From JB111 sp049856175 (GTDB taxonomy: Bacteria; Actinomycetota; Actinomycetes; Actinomycetales; Actinomycetaceae): a DNA stretch of 64,000 nucleotides. The notes beneath the pieces are model-generated. The model saw nothing but the letters and a program-made list of their open reading frames with translations, made no database searches and was not told the origin of the DNA. This document shows positions 50,729-59,396 of the stretch, piece after piece. The stretch lies in assembly GCF_049856175.1 (NCBI RefSeq), contig NZ_JBNDNA010000007.1, positions 124,001 to 188,000 of the forward strand, in the 5' to 3' direction. How positions within the stretch are numbered: position 1 is the stretch's first letter; the number at the start of each line of letters is the position of its first letter. The translations under genes and the position numbers were made by a program.

Positions 50729-51958
50729 ATGTCCCACGTGTCGCACTCCCACTCCACTGTCACGTCGGAGCTGCCCGAGGGCCGCCGCAGGCGCGTACGC
50801 AGGCTGCTCGCCGCACTCGTCCTGCCCCTGCTGGTGGCAACGATCGTGGGGCTGGTCGCGCTGTGGCCGCGCGGCGAGAGCCCGATGGGTTCGCTCCCGT
50901 TGCTCCAGGACGGGACGCAGATCGTCTCGGCCGAGGTGATCGAGGCGCCCGACCCGGACGACCCCGCGAGCGAGATGCTCGCCCGGGTCACGGAGGGCGG
51001 ACACGACGGGCACGAGACCGCCGTGGCCCCGCCGCACCCGTCGGTGGCCGCGCACATCGACGTCGGCGACCGGGTCCAGCTGCTCTACGTCCCGAGCAAC
51101 ATCGGGACGGGAACGCTGTACTCGTTCTGGGAGTTCGAGCGCACGGTCCCCGTGGCCTGGCTGACGGTGCTCTACCTCGCCGCGGTCCTCGCCGTGGCGC
51201 GCTGGAAGGGGCTCGCCGCCGTCGTCGGCCTGCTCGGCTCCCTCGCCGTCGTGGCGCTGTTCATCCTGCCCGTGCTCATGCTCGGGTCCTCGCCGGTCCT
51301 CACCGCGCTGGTGGGCTCCTCGGCGATGATGTTCCTCGCCGTCTACCTCGCGCACGGGGTATCGATCCGCACGACGACGGCGCTGCTCGGCACGTTCGTC
51401 GGGCTCGCCGTCACGGTGCTGCTCGCGATGTGGGGCACCGGGGCGGCGAACCTCACGGGGGCCGCCGAGACGGGTCTCATGCTGTTCCAGCAGTTCCCCG
51501 GGATCTCCCTGGGCGACCTGCTCATGTGCGGCATCGTCATCGCGGGGCTCGGCGCGCTCAACGACGTGACGATCACGCAGGCGTCGGCCGCGTGGGAGAT
51601 CGCGGCGGCCGACCCGGGGGTCTCCCGGCGTCGCCTGTTCGTCCGGACGATGCGCATCGGGCGGGACCACATCGCCTCGACGGTCTACACGCTCGCGTTC
51701 GCCTACGTGGGGACGGCGCTGCCGCTCATCATGCTCGCGTCGCTCGTCGAACGGCCCGTGGCCGACACCCTGCTGTCCGGCGAGATCGCCGAGGAGGTCG
51801 TGCGCACGCTCGTGTCGTCGATCGGCCTCGTCCTGGCCATCCCCGTGACGACGGCGATCGCCGCGCTGCTGGCGAGCTCGGGGACCGGGGCGGACGACGA
51901 GACGGACGCCGAGGTCAGTCGTCCGTCGTCGCGGTATCCGGCTCGTTCGTGCGGGTGA
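50729..51958 (+). CDS. YibE/F family membrane protein
   Basis: About 409 residues. One N-terminal helix, a periplasmic-side domain (residues 50-140) and a C-terminal YibE/F domain of six to seven helices: TVLYLAAVLAVARWKGLAAVVGLL-type helices, ISLGDLLMCGIVIAGLGALNDVTITQA and HIASTVYTLAFAYVGTALPL. The ALNDVT(I/T)xQ segment is the family signature. Function unknown. The start ATG 50729 (SHVSHSHST) is chosen over GTG 50708 on family length; neither has a clear site. The 3' end overlaps the convergent HAD gene by 44 bp. Confidence 0.85.
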   Translation: MSHVSHSHSTVTSELPEGRRRRVRRLLAALVLPLLVATIVGLVALWPRGESPMGSLPLLQDGTQIVSAEVIEAPDPDDPASEMLARVTEGGHDGHETAVAPPHPSVAAHIDVGDRVQLLYVPSNIGTGTLYSFWEFERTVPVAWLTVLYLAAVLAVARWKGLAAVVGLLGSLAVVALFILPVLMLGSSPVLTALVGSSAMMFLAVYLAHGVSIRTTTALLGTFVGLAVTVLLAMWGTGAANLTGAAETGLMLFQQFPGISLGDLLMCGIVIAGLGALNDVTITQASAAWEIAAADPGVSRRRLFVRTMRIGRDHIASTVYTLAFAYVGTALPLIMLASLVERPVADTLLSGEIAEEVVRTLVSSIGLVLAIPVTTAIAALLASSGTGADDETDAEVSRPSSRYPARSCG

Positions 51959-52760
51959 GCTCGTCGGCCAGCGCCTCGAGGACGAGCGCGACGCCGTGCT
52001 CGACGTTCGTCGCCGTCTCGTCGACGGCCACCTCCTTGACCTCGGGACGCGCGTTGCCCATGGCGATCGGGACGCCGATGCGGCCGAGCCACTCGACGTC
52101 GTTGCCGCCGTCGCCCATCCCGAGGCAGTGCTCCGGGTCGACGCCGTGGCGGGCGAGCATCTCCGTCAGCGCGTTCCACTTGGTGGCCGCGTCGTCGACG
52201 AACTCGAAGAAGGTGTCCATCGACCGGGTCGCGTCGGGGAAGCGGGAACGAATCGTGTCCGCCGCGTCGTCAAGCTGCTCGCGTGTGCCGAACAGCATGA
52301 CCTTCGTGACCTTCTCCGGGAGGTCCTGCGTGTCGCCGACCTCGACGAGGTCGCCGTTGAGCCGGCGCAGGAGGTCGGCCGCGGCGCCCTCGTGCTCGAC
52401 GTAGATCGCCTCCGTCGTCCACCACGTGATGTCGAGGTCGAGCTCGGCGGCAAGCTCGACGAGGCTGCGGACGTGCTCGCGGGCCATCGGTCGCACGGCG
52501 ACGTCCTCGCCGCGCACGGGGTCGAGCAGGACTGCGCCGTTGTCACTGGTGACGATGTTGGGGATCCTCAGGTCCCGCGCCAGGCCGAGGGTGTTGGCGC
52601 GCGCCCGCCCGGTGAGGAGGAAGACCGGCAGGCCGAGCTCGACGATGCGGGTGACGGCGGCCGCGGTGCGGGGCGCGACGGCGTGGTCGTCGCCGGAGAT
52701 CGTGCCGTCGACGTCGAGACTGACGGCGCGGACGGTACGAAGGATCGCGGGCGCGACCAT
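51915..52760 (-). CDS. HAD superfamily phosphatase, Cof type
   Basis: 281 residues. Motif I VSLDVDGTISGD, motif II FLLTGRARAN, and motif III/IV GMGDGGNDVEWLGRIGVPIAMGNA, with the large C2 cap between them. Cof-type enzymes dephosphorylate small metabolites such as sugar phosphates or flavin precursors; substrate not predictable. GAGGAGG precedes the ATG. Its last 14 codons overlap the YibE/F gene on the other strand. Confidence 0.9.
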   Translation of the reverse strand: MVAPAILRTVRAVSLDVDGTISGDDHAVAPRTAAAVTRIVELGLPVFLLTGRARANTLGLARDLRIPNIVTSDNGAVLLDPVRGEDVAVRPMAREHVRSLVELAAELDLDITWWTTEAIYVEHEGAAADLLRRLNGDLVEVGDTQDLPEKVTKVMLFGTREQLDDAADTIRSRFPDATRSMDTFFEFVDDAATKWNALTEMLARHGVDPEHCLGMGDGGNDVEWLGRIGVPIAMGNARPEVKEVAVDETATNVEHGVALVLEALADELTRTNEPDTATTDD

Positions 52761-52857
52761 GGGGCCTCCTCGAAGATGGCGGGCGGCGTCAGTCTAGGCA
52801 GCGCCCCCGGTACCGGGACGCCCGGTTCCACGGATGGACAACCTCGTCGACGTCGCT

Positions 52858-52887
52858 CTTGACAGATCTTTTTGTCAAGCGCACGAT
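52858..52887 (+). promoter_or_regulatory. Promoter with embedded ArsR operator
   Basis: TTGACA (-35, 52859-52864), a 17-bp spacer and CACGAT (-10, 52882-52887), 7 nt before the ArsR start. An inverted repeat CTTGACA-8 nt-TGTCAAG (52858-52879) covers the -35 and spacer. TTGACA/TGTCAA repeats are typical operators of ArsR regulators paired with SRPBCC genes. Bound regulator would exclude RNA polymerase. Confidence 0.75.
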
Positions 52888-52894
52888 CGCTCCC

Positions 52895-53479
52895 GTGCTC
52901 GACATCGACCTCATCGACGACGCGGCCACCGCCGCGGCCGCCCTGGACCCGGTGCGCTCCCGGGTCCTTGCCGCCCTGGTGGAGCCCGGATCGGCGACGA
53001 CGCTCGCCGCCCACCTCGGCCTGCCGCGCCAGAAGGTCAACTACCACCTGCGCGTGCTCGAGGAGCGCGGCCTCGTCGAGCTCGTCGAGGAGCGCCGACG
53101 CGGCAACTTCACCGAGCGCGTCGTGCGCTCGCGGGCCGGGTCGTTCGTCATCTCGCCCGAGACGCTGGCCGAGGTGCAGCCCAACCCCGACCGGCACCCG
53201 GACCGGGTCTCGGCCGCGTGGCTGCTCGCGCTGGCCGCCCGGCTGGTCCGCGACGTCGGCGCGCTGGTCACCGGTGCGCGCCGGACGGGCACCCGGGTGG
53301 CGACCTGGGCCGTCGACGGCGAGGTCCGGTTCGCCTCGGCCGCCGACCGGGCCGCGTTCTCCCGCGAGCTCGAGCACGCCGTCACCGACCTCGTGCGGCG
53401 CTACCACTGTCCCGACTCCGACGGGGCGCGCACCCACCGCCTCGTCGTCGCCGTCCACCCCCACGTCCCCACCACCTGA
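52895..53479 (+). CDS. ArsR family transcriptional regulator
   Basis: 194 residues. N-terminal winged helix: AALDPVRSRVLAALVEPGSA, TLAAHLGLPRQKVNYHLRVLEERGLVELVEERRRGNFTE. The C-terminal part (residues 90-190) is an added domain that may sense a ligand. An upstream TTG reading would place the start inside the -35 box, so GTG 52895, 7 nt after the -10, is preferred. It is followed 10 nt later by the SRPBCC gene, the standard ArsR/SRPBCC operon. Confidence 0.85.
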   Translation: MLDIDLIDDAATAAAALDPVRSRVLAALVEPGSATTLAAHLGLPRQKVNYHLRVLEERGLVELVEERRRGNFTERVVRSRAGSFVISPETLAEVQPNPDRHPDRVSAAWLLALAARLVRDVGALVTGARRTGTRVATWAVDGEVRFASAADRAAFSRELEHAVTDLVRRYHCPDSDGARTHRLVVAVHPHVPTT

Positions 53480-53489
53480 GGAGAACGTC

Positions 53490-54206
53490 ATGTCCGACCG
53501 GTTCGAGATCCGCAAGGAGGTCGTCCTCCCGGCGACCCCGGCCCAGGTGTGGCACGCCGTCGCCACGCGCGAAGGGCAACGCTCCTGGTCCCCCGACCCC
53601 GACGCCATGGAGGCCGAGGGGATGCAGGTCGAGCGGCAGGAGAACGAGCGTCTCTTCGTCCGTACGCCCGACGGCCCCGACGGGGCGTTCCATGCCTACG
53701 AGTACCTCATCGAGGCGCGCGACGACGCGACGACGGTCCTCACGTTCGTGCACAGCGGCTTCCTCGGCGACGACTGGGGCGGCGAGTACGACTTCGAGAC
53801 GATGACCGGGTACGGGTGGGACCTGTACATGGTCAACCTCGCCCAGTACCTCACCCACTTCGCCGGCCGGGACGGCACGTTCGTCACCGGGCAGGGCCCG
53901 CAGTCGCAGACCTCCCCCGCGGCCTGGGCGCCGGTCGCGGCCGCGCTCGGTGTCACCGGCACCCTCGCCGTCGGTGACGAGGTGACACTCACGCCCGCGG
54001 GTCTCGAGCCGATCGTGGGCGTCGTCGACTGGGTCGTCCCCACCGACGACTTCGTCGGCGTCCGCGCCGCGGACGGCCTCTACCGCTTCCACAACAACAC
54101 GGTGATGGGCATGCCGGTCGCGTTCGGGCACTACCTCTTCACGGACGCCGACGCGGAGGCAGAGACGAAGAAGTGGGAGGACTGGCTCGCCGCCGTGTAC
54201 GCCTGA
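53490..54206 (+). CDS. SRPBCC (AHSA1-like) domain protein
   Basis: 238 residues. The START-like fold is seen in FEIRKEVVLPATPAQVWHAVAT, EYLIEARDDATTVLTFVHSG and MTGYGWDLYMVNLAQYLTHF, the last being the C-terminal helix of the ligand pocket. About 80 residues follow that could form a second, shorter domain. Such proteins bind hydrophobic ligands; none is known for this pair. GAGGAGAAC precedes the ATG. Controlled by the ArsR operator upstream. Confidence 0.85.
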   Translation: MSDRFEIRKEVVLPATPAQVWHAVATREGQRSWSPDPDAMEAEGMQVERQENERLFVRTPDGPDGAFHAYEYLIEARDDATTVLTFVHSGFLGDDWGGEYDFETMTGYGWDLYMVNLAQYLTHFAGRDGTFVTGQGPQSQTSPAAWAPVAAALGVTGTLAVGDEVTLTPAGLEPIVGVVDWVVPTDDFVGVRAADGLYRFHNNTVMGMPVAFGHYLFTDADAEAETKKWEDWLAAVYA

Positions 54207-54217
54207 ACGGACGACTG

Positions 54218-54484
54218 ATGGTGCGGATCCTGCTCACCGGGATGTCCGGCGCCGGGAAGTCGACTCACTTGGCCGAGATGTCGCGGCGAGGGCACCGCAT
54301 GGTGGACACGACCCACGGTGGTTGTGAGGTGACCGCCAACACCTACCGCCAGTCGCCGAAGCACCGGGTCGCGATCTGGCGTTACGTCGACGAGGCGGAT
54401 CCCCTGCTGACGCGCGGTGCGAGCGTCGAGCTCGACGGGTGCCTTCCGGCCACGGAAGTCGCCGACGCCGTAGGGAGCCCGTTG
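54218..54484 (+). pseudogene. P-loop kinase remnant
   Basis: The ATG gives VRILLTGMSGAGKSTHL, a complete Walker A motif of the AAA/shikimate-kinase-like nucleotide kinases, then MSRRGHRMVDTTHGG as in those proteins. The central part is missing: after about 45 residues the sequence jumps to DPLLTRGASVELDGCLPATEVADAV, which matches the C-terminal end of such kinases. The reading frame then runs on into the convergent VOC gene without its own stop. I read it as an internal deletion plus 3' truncation; a natural short protein is possible. Confidence 0.5.
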
Positions 54485-54919
54485 TCAGACGGGGATGTCA
54501 ATGGTCCCGTCGTCGGGTATTGGAAAGAACGGGTTGTGCGCGACCTCCCAGAGGTGGCCGTCCGGGTCGGCGAAGTAGCCGGAGTATCCGCCCCACTCCG
54601 TGGGCTCGGGCACCTTGACGGGTCGTGCGCCGACGCCGACTGCATGGGCGAACGCCGCGGCCGCCTCGTCGACCGAGTCGACGTTGATCGCCAGCGTGAT
54701 GCCGCGGTAGGTGGTCGGCGGATCCGCGGGGAGGCCGACGTCATCGGCCAGTGCGTCGTGGTCGAGCAGGCCGATCCACGTGCCCGACGTGCGGAACCAG
54801 GTGATGCCCGCGGACTTGTCGCCGCGCTGCTCCCAGCCGAGCGCCCTGTAGAAGTCGACACTCAGGTCGAGGTCGGCGACTCCGAGCGTGACGATTGCGA
54901 ACTGGGCTGGAGTGGTCAT
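54485..54919 (-). CDS. VOC (glyoxalase/bleomycin-resistance) family protein
   Basis: 144 residues. Two beta-alpha-beta-beta-beta units: AIVTLGVADLDLSVDFYRALGW with WIGLLDHDAL, and TLAINVDSVDEAAAAFAHAVG with GYSGYFADPDGHLWEVAHNP, whose DPDGHLWE holds the second metal-binding Glu. May be a metal-dependent dioxygenase, isomerase or resistance protein. The ATG 54919 (TTPAQFAIV) is preferred to the longer reading because the fold begins there. Confidence 0.85.
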   Translation of the reverse strand: MTTPAQFAIVTLGVADLDLSVDFYRALGWEQRGDKSAGITWFRTSGTWIGLLDHDALADDVGLPADPPTTYRGITLAINVDSVDEAAAAFAHAVGVGARPVKVPEPTEWGGYSGYFADPDGHLWEVAHNPFFPIPDDGTIDIPV

Positions 54920-55108
54920 GACGCCAGGGTCCAAGACCGGGCTCCGCGGGACAAGGCGCGCGTCGCCGGATAATGACGACACGCCGTGCCGAGACTGTTC
55001 TCACCCACTTCTTGGTGCCACCGGGGATCGACTGGCTGCGCACCGTGATCGTCGCCGCATCGCGCGATCTCGTGCCGCCCGCTGCGGGACGAGCGTGACC
55101 GAGGTTGC

Positions 55109-55147
55109 GGGTGCCCACACCCGCGCTCATCGCGGACGTGGGCACCC
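55109..55147 (-). terminator. Hairpin ending the ALDH / oxidoreductase / solute-binding operon
   Basis: Outer 10-bp stem GGGTGCCCAC / GTGGGCACCC plus an inner CCGCG/CGCGG stem, 11 nt after the stop of the solute-binding gene on the minus strand. No U-tract. Confidence 0.7.
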
Positions 55148-55158
55148 GGACCCGGTTC

Positions 55159-56190
55159 TCACTCGTTGAACAGCATTTCCGCCACGTCGACCGCACCGTT
55201 GGTGATGCCGAAGTCGTTGGCCAGGTCGGCCTGCCACTGCAGCTCCTCGATGACGAACTCGCCGCCGAACCGGGGTAGGTGCATCCGGTTGAGCACGTCC
55301 TCATCGATCTCCGTGTAGGTGCCAGTTATGCGTCGAACCTCGTCGGGGTTCTCGTCGGCGTAGGTCCGGGACTCGTCGAGCGCGGCGACGAACGCCTCGA
55401 CGGTCTCGGGGTTGTCTGCCTGGTACTGCTCCGTGGTGAAGTAGCCCGCGACGAGGAAGTTCGGGTCGGTCTCGACCCAGTGCCATAGGACGACCTCGGC
55501 ACCCTCGTCCTCGGCGAAGGTGACGAATGGCTCGACGACGACGCCTGCATCGACCTGCCCGTTCGCCACGGCTGCCGGCATCTCGGGCCACGGGATCTCG
55601 ACCCACTCGATAAGGTCCGGATCGCCCCCGTCCTCCTCGACCGCGTGGCTGATCGTCATGACGAAGTTGTTCGCCAAAGTGTTGGTGGCGATCGTCAGGC
55701 CCTCCAGGTCGGCGGCACGTTCAATGTTGGCTTCGGGCAGGGCGACGACCCCGGCTGCGTCGTCGCCCTGCTCGCCCGTGGTGAAGACGCCCGGACTGAC
55801 GGAGAGCAGCGGGAGATCCTGGCTGACGGCGTTCACCTGCGAGGTGAAGTTGGAGAATCCGAACTCGTTCTCGCCCGAGATCACTGCCGGGATGAGTGCC
55901 GCGCCTCCCTGCCCGGTGACGAGCTCGACGTCGAGCCCTTGCTCCTCGAAGAACCCCTGCTCGACCCCGAGGTAGATCGGGGCGACGTCGACGATCGGCA
56001 GGACTCCCACGGTGATCTCGGTGAGCGCCTCCGAGGCGCCGTCGCCACCCTCGCTGCCACCCTCGCCCTCGCCGCCGCCTTCGTCGGCGTCGTCAGTCGT
56101 GGCGTCGTCATCGCCTCCCCCGCAGGCCCCGAGCAGCAGGGCGGCGGCCGTCGCGACGGGGAGGATTCGCATACGCATTCGTGTGTTCAT
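55159..56190 (-). CDS. ABC solute-binding lipoprotein, NMT1/SsuA-like (module B)
   Basis: 343 residues. Signal peptide with lipobox LLLGACGG, then a very acidic Gly/Asp/Glu linker, then the binding fold: PIVDVAPIYLGVEQGFFEEQGLDV, LIPAVISGENEFGFSN, DLEGLTIATNTLANN, AGVVVEPFVTFAEDEG. It is a paralogue of the module A lipoprotein and shares NPDEVRRITGTYTEIDEDVL with it. AAGGAAG precedes the ATG. Third gene of a minus-strand operon after ALDH and the FAD oxidoreductase. No permease or ATPase gene is present. Confidence 0.88.
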   Translation of the reverse strand: MNTRMRMRILPVATAAALLLGACGGGDDDATTDDADEGGGEGEGGSEGGDGASEALTEITVGVLPIVDVAPIYLGVEQGFFEEQGLDVELVTGQGGAALIPAVISGENEFGFSNFTSQVNAVSQDLPLLSVSPGVFTTGEQGDDAAGVVALPEANIERAADLEGLTIATNTLANNFVMTISHAVEEDGGDPDLIEWVEIPWPEMPAAVANGQVDAGVVVEPFVTFAEDEGAEVVLWHWVETDPNFLVAGYFTTEQYQADNPETVEAFVAALDESRTYADENPDEVRRITGTYTEIDEDVLNRMHLPRFGGEFVIEELQWQADLANDFGITNGAVDVAEMLFNE

Positions 56191-56242
56191 GGAGTGACTT
56201 CCTTGTCAGGGGGAGATGAACGGGAGAAAGAGTGGCTTGAGT

Positions 56243-57850
56243 TCAGTCGGTGGCGGCCTTGAGGACGGATCGGACGTCCATCGGGGTCCACCAGGGCGTG
56301 AGGCCGAGGTCCTCGGCGATGACGCGCGAGGCGATGTAGCCACCACCTCCGGAGATACCGCCACCGGGGTGGGTGGGAGACCCGGCCATATAGAGGTTCT
56401 CGATGGGCGTGCGGTAGCCGAAGTGGTTCCACATGGACTGCTCGCCGGCGAAGGAGCCGACGAAGATGTCGCCGTTCACCATGTTCGTGAACTCGCGGTG
56501 GTAGTCGTTCGCGGTGTAGGTGTAAACGTGCAGGATGTTGTCAGGCGTCAGGTTTGGCGCGTACTTCCGCCATTCGTCGAGCACCTTCTGCGCGATGTCT
56601 GCCTTGACGGCCTCGATGTTGTTCGGGTCCCCGCCGGGTGCGAACGGCATCGGGTACCAGGCGTAGGCAGTGTGATTGCCGGGGGGTGCCTGGCTCGGGT
56701 CGAACTGGGTGATGTGCCCGGTTCCGAACGAGACCAGGTCTGGGATCTGGCCGGCGGCCACCTGACTGTGCAGGCCGAACAGGTCCTCCATCGTCTCGGC
56801 GCCCACGTTGTACTTCAGCGACTTGTTGATGTTGGGGTTGAAGTCTGCTCCGACGTACTGCGGAGCCTCCTTGAGCGCGAGGTGAACGCCGAACAAGGTC
56901 CAGGCGGTCTGCTTGAAATTGTCGACCTTGGTGCGGTACGCCTGCGGAAGCTGGTCCTGGCCGACGAGCTTCGTGAACGTCTGGGGGACGTCGATCGTGC
57001 TGGCCACGAACTGGCGGGCCTTGAAGGAGCGCCCGTCCGAGAGCTCGACGCCGGTCGCGCGTCCGCCATCGACCACGATGCGCGAGACCTCGGCGTGGTT
57101 GATGAACGTGCCGCCGGCCTGGAGGAATCGCTCGTGCAGGCCGCGCGCGAGGTTCCAGCTCCCGCCGACGCACACCTGGTAGCCGGCGCTGAGGTCGAAC
57201 CCTCGGACAGCCGAGCCCATCGGGCTCTTCTCCGAGACGGCGTCGTAGAGCACGGTGCCGAACAGAGAGAGCTTGAACAGCATGAGGAGCTGGATCCGCT
57301 CGTTGTCGAACAGCTCCTTGACGAGGTCGAGCGGCTGGTGGTCGATGATCTCGAGGAAGTCCCGGCCGATCGCGGTGCGGGAGAGGAGCTCGTTGCGCTC
57401 CGCCTCGGCCAGCGGCTCGGAGTAGCGTTCAGCGAGGAACACCATGTTACTGATGGCGTCGGCGCGTCGGTTCCAGTCGCGGAAGGTCTCGGCGTCCTTC
57501 TTGGACATCTGGGCTAGGGACGCGATGGTCTCCTCGGCGTCGCGGGAGATGACGAGCGATGTGCCGTCGAGGTGGGGTTGGGCGAACTCGTAGCGCGGCG
57601 TCACGTAGCGGACCGTGTCCGCAAGTCCGAGGTCCGTGAACCAGGGGCTGTCCGTGATGTTGAAGTGGTTGATCGAGTGCGGATTCTGGTAGAAGCCCGG
57701 CGGCCCCGGCTCGACCGTGCTCAGGCCGCCGCCGAACATGTTGCGCCGCTCGAGCACAGCGACCTTGAGCCCGAGCCTGGCCATGTAGGTCCCTAAGATG
57801 AGGCCGTGCTGACCCGAGCCGATGATGAGTCCGTCGTACATGTCCGTCAT
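56243..57850 (-). CDS. FAD-dependent oxidoreductase, phytoene desaturase / PYROXD2-like
   Basis: 535 residues. N-terminal FAD site DGLIIGSGQHGLILGTYMARLG with VAVLERR, FAD-binding middle region (GGSWNLARGLHERFLQAGG, then VSRIVVDGGRATGVEL) and the C-terminal NLYMAGSPTHPGGGISGGGG typical of the CrtI/PYROXD2 group. Members desaturate or oxidise varied hydrophobic or alcohol substrates; there are no other carotenoid genes here, so phytoene is unlikely. GGAGAAC precedes the ATG, 5 nt after the ALDH stop, so it is co-translated with ALDH. Confidence 0.85.
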   Translation of the reverse strand: MTDMYDGLIIGSGQHGLILGTYMARLGLKVAVLERRNMFGGGLSTVEPGPPGFYQNPHSINHFNITDSPWFTDLGLADTVRYVTPRYEFAQPHLDGTSLVISRDAEETIASLAQMSKKDAETFRDWNRRADAISNMVFLAERYSEPLAEAERNELLSRTAIGRDFLEIIDHQPLDLVKELFDNERIQLLMLFKLSLFGTVLYDAVSEKSPMGSAVRGFDLSAGYQVCVGGSWNLARGLHERFLQAGGTFINHAEVSRIVVDGGRATGVELSDGRSFKARQFVASTIDVPQTFTKLVGQDQLPQAYRTKVDNFKQTAWTLFGVHLALKEAPQYVGADFNPNINKSLKYNVGAETMEDLFGLHSQVAAGQIPDLVSFGTGHITQFDPSQAPPGNHTAYAWYPMPFAPGGDPNNIEAVKADIAQKVLDEWRKYAPNLTPDNILHVYTYTANDYHREFTNMVNGDIFVGSFAGEQSMWNHFGYRTPIENLYMAGSPTHPGGGISGGGGYIASRVIAEDLGLTPWWTPMDVRSVLKAATD

Positions 57851-57855
57851 GTCGG

Positions 57856-59328
57856 TCAGTTCTCCGTCCGGATGAAGATGTTCTTGGTCTGGGCGTAGGA
57901 GTAGAGCTCGCCGAGGTCCTCCTCGCGCCCCACGCCGCTGTTCTTGGCGCCCCCGAACGGCGCACCGGGGATGTGCTGCGAGCTCGCGTTCACCCACACG
58001 TAGCCGGCCTCGAGGTCGCGCACTGCCGCGGTCGCGATGTCCAGCGAGGACGTCCATACGCTGGCGGTCAGTCCGAGCGGGAGCGCGTTGGCGTGGGCGA
58101 TCACGTCTTCGTAGGTGTCGAAGGGGACGACGGCGAGGACGGGGCCGAAGATCTCCGTGTCGAGGATGCGGGAGTCGTGGGCCGCATCCGGGAACGAGAG
58201 CACCGTGGGTCGGACGAACAGACCGGACTCCGGCAGTTCCCCGTCTCCGGCGATGACCCTGGCGGCGGGGTCCTCCCGCCCCTCCGAGATGAACCGGCTC
58301 ACGCGCTCGTGGTGCGACCGACTGACAAGGGCACCCATCTGCGAGTTCGGGTCGAACGGGTCGCCGACTACGAAACTGTTGAGCGCCTCGCTGAGCCCCG
58401 CCTCGACCTGCTCCACCAGAGAGCGGTGGACGAACAGGCGGGAGGTCGAGCCGCAGGACTGGCCCTGCCAGGTGAAGTTCATGCCATTGATCGCGCCGCG
58501 GACGGCCTCGTGGACGTCGGCATCGGGGAAGACGATGAGCGGGTTCTTGCCGCCGAGTTCAAGGGTGACGACCTTGACGACCTCCGACGCCGCCTGCCGC
58601 TGGATCTGCAGGCCCGTCTCGACGCTGCCGGTGAAGGCCACACGCGGTACGCGCGGATGCGCGGTGAGGCGGGCACCGACGTCGGCGCCAAGACCGGTGA
58701 CGACGTTGACCACGCCCGCGGGCAGGATCTCCGCGGCCAGCTCGCCGATCCGGAGCGCGGAGAGCGAGGTGTGCTCCGACGGCTTGAGCACGACGGTGTT
58801 GCCGGCTACGAGCGGGGCACCGACGCCGCTCGCCGCGAACATCAGCGGGTGGTTGAAGGGGACGAGTCGGGCGACGACGCCGTACGGCTCCATCCGGGTG
58901 AAGTCGATCCCGCCGTCGGCGGGGATGGACTCGCCACGCAGCTGGAGGGCGAGTCCCGCGTAGTAGCGCAGGCGCTGGACGGCGAGACCGACGTCCTTGC
59001 GTAGGAGGTGGAGCGGGGTGCCGTTCTCCAGGGCGTCGATCGCCGCGAGCTCCTCCCCCGCGGCCTCGACGGCGTCGGCCAGCCTGGAGACCAGCCGGCC
59101 GCGTTCGATCGCGGGCACCCTGCGCCACGCGGCGAAGGACGCGTGCGCAGACTCGACGGCGCGGTCGACGTCGATGCTCGTCCCGTGGGGGAACGTCGCG
59201 ACGATCTCGCCGGTCGCCGGCGCGACGACGTCGAGCTCTCGCCCGGACTCCGACGGCGTCACACGCCCGTCGATCACCATCCCCCAACGGCGCCGCACCA
59301 GTGCCCGCGCTTCCTCCAGGGTCGTCAT
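57856..59328 (-). CDS. Aldehyde dehydrogenase (NAD(P)+)
   Basis: 490 residues, normal for the ALDH superfamily. Motifs: VARLVPFNHPLMF, VVLKPSEHT, FTGSVETG, the catalytic Glu in VTLELGGKNP and catalytic Cys in WQGQSCGSTSR, then EIFGPVLAVVPF and GGAKNSGVGRE. Oxidises an aldehyde to the acid; the neighbouring oxidoreductase or SDR may make that aldehyde (inference). GGAGGTG precedes the ATG. First gene of the minus-strand half of module B, divergent from the SDR gene across two inverted repeats. Confidence 0.92.
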   Translation of the reverse strand: MTTLEEARALVRRRWGMVIDGRVTPSESGRELDVVAPATGEIVATFPHGTSIDVDRAVESAHASFAAWRRVPAIERGRLVSRLADAVEAAGEELAAIDALENGTPLHLLRKDVGLAVQRLRYYAGLALQLRGESIPADGGIDFTRMEPYGVVARLVPFNHPLMFAASGVGAPLVAGNTVVLKPSEHTSLSALRIGELAAEILPAGVVNVVTGLGADVGARLTAHPRVPRVAFTGSVETGLQIQRQAASEVVKVVTLELGGKNPLIVFPDADVHEAVRGAINGMNFTWQGQSCGSTSRLFVHRSLVEQVEAGLSEALNSFVVGDPFDPNSQMGALVSRSHHERVSRFISEGREDPAARVIAGDGELPESGLFVRPTVLSFPDAAHDSRILDTEIFGPVLAVVPFDTYEDVIAHANALPLGLTASVWTSSLDIATAAVRDLEAGYVWVNASSQHIPGAPFGGAKNSGVGREEDLGELYSYAQTKNIFIRTEN

Positions 59329-59359
59329 CGACCCACCTCCGGTTCATCGAACGCGATCT

Positions 59360-59376
59360 GTTCGGCTAGACCGAAC
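59360..59376. promoter_or_regulatory. Inverted repeat, candidate operator 1 of module B
   Basis: GTTCGG-CTAGA-CCGAAC, perfect 6-bp arms, 32 nt from the ALDH start in the divergent ALDH/SDR gap. A likely site for the IclR regulator encoded at 61300-62094. Confidence 0.55.
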
Positions 59377-59396
59377 CTTGTACCGCTTGAACGAAC

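Noticed and set aside
56243..57850. Carotenoid biosynthesis locus
   Set aside because: Only the CrtI-like oxidoreductase is present; no phytoene synthase, GGPP synthase or cyclase gene lies nearby, and its C-terminus is closer to PYROXD2-type enzymes.
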